NCBI RefSeq assembly: GCF_032854445.1 | Contig: NC_088307.1 | Span: 13,888,001 to 13,952,000, forward strand | Direction of reading: 5' to 3' | Length of the DNA stretch: 64,000 bases | Source of the DNA: Liolophura sinensis | Taxonomy: Eukaryota > Mollusca > Polyplacophora > Chitonida > Chitonidae | In this document: in pieces, positions 61,101 to 64,000 of the stretch | Layout of the letters: the number at the start of each line of letters is the position of its first letter | Numbering within the stretch: position 1 is the stretch's first letter | Program-made: the position numbers and the translations under genes | The notes under the pieces: generated by a model | Database searches by the model: none | What the model was told of the DNA's origin: nothing | What the model saw: the letters and a program-made list of their open reading frames with translations, nothing else

Positions 61101-64000
61101 TCATACCAAAGAGTTTAAAAATCGAGCAAGGAAACATGACTGGTGGCCCGGTGTCAGTATAATGTGATTTGGTGGGGTGTGATGTCTGGTGTCTTTGGCA
61201 TGATACTTCAGTGACGTCAGCACTTTGGCGGCGTGGACTTGTCCTGCGACAAGAAGACACAATATATGTACACACACCTAATGACTCCTCGCTGTCATAT
61301 GACTGAAAAATTGTTATGTACGACGTTAAACTCCAAGAATGGTTAGCTGTGACCGACGTCCTTACCGCTCGATCCCGAAGAAAGTCAACCTTGTTTAGCC
61401 AAACATGAGGCGTCTGGAACCAAGCCTTCCACCACGACGTCCTGCCGCCGCCATCTGTCGGTAGAAACGTGCAAAGAAATCATTCCAAGGGCAGTTTATA
61501 CACGGTGATGAGATAAAAAGTTTGGCAGTTAACTTTGCCCAGTCAGTCAAAATTCATGATAAAGTAAAACGCTTAGAAACGTGTTTTTATGTTGTCTTGT
61601 TTTTCAGAAAGATGTACGATCCCATTGTTAGGATTACAGATGCGCAGAATAGCTATTTCATATTCTTCTTCGTACTCGTCTTCTTATAGTTTATTATGGT
61701 AACAAAATGCTTTGACCTCAATTCCATCAGCAACAGTGGCGTCAGATATGTTATGAGATAGCATAATGCCAGACTAATGTTTGGTGATGATATTTGTTTT
61801 GAATTGAAGATCAGAAAGTATGGAAACTCACTTAGCATGTGCAGCAAACTGGCATAGCCAAGGGAAACAAAACGAAACGAAACGAAACGAAACAACCATG
61901 TAAATGGTTTGGCATAAGCCAGATTTATTTAAGACAAAGTAATACAAAGGGTCCATTCAGACTCCTTTATACAAATGTATTTTGTTGATATAAAATGTAA
62001 TATCACTTTTATATGCTCCCTAATAATGTGTCAAAACTGTGTTTATTTATTCGTTTGTTGGCATAAGGCATCTCTTTCATGCTGACTTAGGTCACATATC
62101 ATGGGTGTCCCTTTGTAATAGATTTGTATCTAAGATGCTGTCTCACTAAAAGACAATGCTGAAGACACCACACGTGGTGCAATGTGGTGTAAACTGACAC
62201 GAAGATGACGAATCCTCGGTCTGTTTCTTGATGCTGAGTGCTAGATAAGGGAATGTTGAGATTGCTAATTTAAAGTTTTCGACATGAGTTTTCTTGGGGT
62301 TGATGGTAGCCACCGTTCGGTTGGATAATTAAATTCCACAGGAATATGACGTGTGTTCATGTTTACATTAAATTCTATACCTTCTTTAAATTTTACTTAC
62401 TTTTTTCTGGCTGACACTTCATCCCAAAGCTATAGGATGGGGCGTTGGTCTCTCCCAAGGGTTTATTCCGGGGTGAGTAGGTACAGGGGGTCGGGCCTTC
62501 CAGGTCTATCCTCAGCGGGGGACGGGAATTCGTGGCCTCTGACCATGTTACCCCTCTGCAGGGTCGCCTTAGAGTATCACTGCTTACGGTGCTCTCACGA
62601 GTTATCGGCCTTGGTGAGCTGAAATGGATTTATTTATTAGTTTATTTCATTAGATTTGTGTGCTGATTGATGCTTTCTTGATGTATGTTTCTCTTGGAGC
62701 ATATTCTTTTTGTTATTTTGTTTTTACGCCAAAATCCAGAATTCAGACCGTTTTACGGGCATCCGAAGCAAACTACAGAGACAAACCCATTTCTGGTTCT
62801 GGTTCTTTCAAAATGGATTTCCGAAGCCGGCTGGACAGCATCCCTGATTGTGTAAGCTTGAATTATATAAAGAAAAATTCGTGTAAAAAAGCTTCTGTGT
62901 GACAATTTTCAATCGCTTGGTCATGCAAAATTTGTGTTCATTTGTCCTTCCTTGACAAGGAATTTTAAAGACTCAACTGCTCACATTGTTCTCGTTGCCT
63001 TGGTGGCAATATGAACGATGATACTCTCTCGTGTAGTCGTGCATGAAGTTTACCTTCTACCAATACGACATATGTCACACTTTAAATAGTTCGCCAGAAT
63101 GATTTTCCTATTGCCGTTGGTTTTTACTCCTGTGTCTCTCACTCATTATTTATACTGGCCTTCTTATTTTTTTTTGCTTGAAATACTTCCTTTCAAGGCC
63201 AATTTGAATGTATTCATAGATCTGTATATATATATATGAATTTGAAATAATGAAATCTAGCACTACATGTGACAAAAACCTGATGTGACGTCACTGATCC
63301 CTACACGCCACTGTAGAATAGAATGTTTCTTACGCATTTTTTTCAGGTTGAAAAAAATTCTTTAAAAAATCAGTCGAACTGTTAGTGAACATTGTTTAAT
63401 GGTCTTTCGTCTGACATCTATATCATTCTAGTGTTTTCTTTTCCTTAAAAAAATTCTTGTGACCCTCAGCAAGCATAATTGCTGAGAACTTCTGTGTTTT
63501 AGCTCCTATTATTCAAACATTTGCGTTAATAACCACTTTTGATTCCACTGTCCTATTAATGATATAAATGAAAGTTGTAAACTTCATTGTACGGTTTATT
63601 TTATGATACTGCAAGTTTAACTTTTCATATACTTGTCCGATCTTAAGATCTGTTCGGTTGTCAACATTTTCTCACGCCGAGATTCGACAATAAACGTCTA
63701 AGTCAGGTTTCATATCTGAATGAAGTCAGTTAAATTGAAAACATGAAAGAAAATGGAAGAATCTCACCTGTTGATCATAGCTACAGTTGACATGCGCATA
63801 AACTTTGGCGGTACCCTGGTCCGTGAGCCGGTGACGCTATCACGTGGGGAATAAATGACATCACTTGCGGGGATTGCGCCGATAAAAGGCTTCCCCGGCG
63901 TCAGTAACGGTAAAGAAGTGTTAAGAGCAGGCGCTATGTCCCCTTTGTTTGTTGGTAGTTTTGTTGAGTCCGGATCTTTGGATGCTATGTCAACAGTTTT
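58130..64000 (-). CDS. Sperm-tail PG-rich repeat (STPGR/SHIPPO) protein, 3' part, at least 6 exons, 302 aa visible
   Basis: Predicted axonemal or sperm-tail microtubule-associated protein of the ODF3/CIMAP/STPG group. Exons in transcript order: 64000-63768 (open at the window edge), 62618-62401, 61454-61366, 59369-59252, 58667-58542, 58254-58130. All donors and acceptors are GT-AG and phases match. Repeat motifs of the type PGPxxY...PAFxFG are visible: GPTPCTYSPRNK...APSYSFGMK (exon 2), WPTPSLYEN...SATAFTI (exons 3-4), TPSPSHYSREF...SSSFTHG (exon 5), and canonical LTPGPGQYDS...CPAFTI (exon 6). Exon 3 encodes a Trp-rich, non-repeat segment (TSWWKAWFQTPHVWLNKVDF). The 5' end lies outside the window. 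STPG3-like is possible but not established. Outside the last repeat the motifs are diverged (Pro-Thr-Pro or Pro-Ser-Pro instead of Pro-Gly-Pro). Confidence 0.88.
60172..60233 (-). mobile_element. SINE family A, short 3' fragment in STPGR intron 3
   Basis: tttatttgattggtctttta ... tttatacgacggtgccc, flanked by ttaaatttta repeats. Confidence 0.8.
61029..61335 (+). mobile_element. SINE family B, full length, 11-bp target-site duplication, next to STPGR exon 3
   Basis: The tRNA-like head is clear: gctccggtggcctaatagtt (A box) and gggatctaactcgggtc (B box). The body ends gttatgtacgacgttaaact. Flanked by agaatggttag at 61018-61028 and 61336-61346. The element ends about 30 bp from the exon 3 end at 61366. 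Confidence 0.95.
62040..62260 (-). mobile_element. SINE family B, diverged relic in STPGR intron 2
   Basis: Matches in order: gatgctgtctcactaaaaga, caatgctgaagacaccacac, gatgctgagtgctagataag. The head is not visible. Confidence 0.55.

Noticed and set aside
62353-62622. Plus-strand 89-aa ORF
   Set aside because: Antisense of STPGR exon 2, whose minus-strand frame has family motifs and matching splice phases.

Overview
This is a nuclear segment from a spliced, AT-rich, repeat-heavy animal genome, most likely a marine mollusc and at least a lophotrochozoan. It holds three multi-exon protein genes, all on the minus strand. Their exons were rebuilt by hand from splice sites, codon phase and family motifs. 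The taxonomic call is inference. It rests on the intron-exon style and on dozens of copies of a tRNA-derived SINE whose 3' end reads '...TAAGTGAAATATTCTTGAG' followed by a short A-rich tail, a type I associate with molluscs (RUDI/V-SINE or MetaSINE-like; the superfamily was not determined).

Layout, right to left because every gene reads leftward. (1) 64000-58130: the 3' part, at least six exons, of a sperm-tail PG-rich repeat (STPGR/SHIPPO, ODF3-like) protein whose start lies beyond the window. (2) 54553-48244: a complete nine-exon phytanoyl-CoA dioxygenase-like Fe(II)/2-oxoglutarate oxygenase of 362 aa with an intact His-Gln-Asp...His...Arg active site. Intron 1 carries a 50-bp tandem array with hairpin potential. 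(3) 48243-37350: an intergenic repeat zone with a C-terminal fragment of a Crypton-like tyrosine recombinase (42223-43050) and four inverted-repeat (foldback) structures between 40.9 and 44.5 kb. (4) 37349-1057: a complete 21-exon SLC44 choline-transporter-like gene of 716 aa spread over 36 kb.

The SLC44 introns hold at least a dozen tandem arrays with units from 18 to 53 bp. Two touch splice sites directly. The 39-bp array of intron 3 (about 25.19-27.10 kb) consists of copies of the last ~20 nt of exon 3 plus its 5' splice site. The 27-bp array of intron 16 (6.12-7.05 kb) abuts the 3' splice site of exon 17, and each unit resembles that acceptor. So one intron begins with dozens of decoy donors and another ends with dozens of decoy acceptors. 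I regard this as the most unusual feature of the window.

The three genes have unrelated predicted roles (choline or related solute transport, lipid-type hydroxylation, sperm axoneme) and nothing suggests a joint pathway. Long open frames inside the tandem arrays were rejected as genes. All exon models are manual, with no transcript support.
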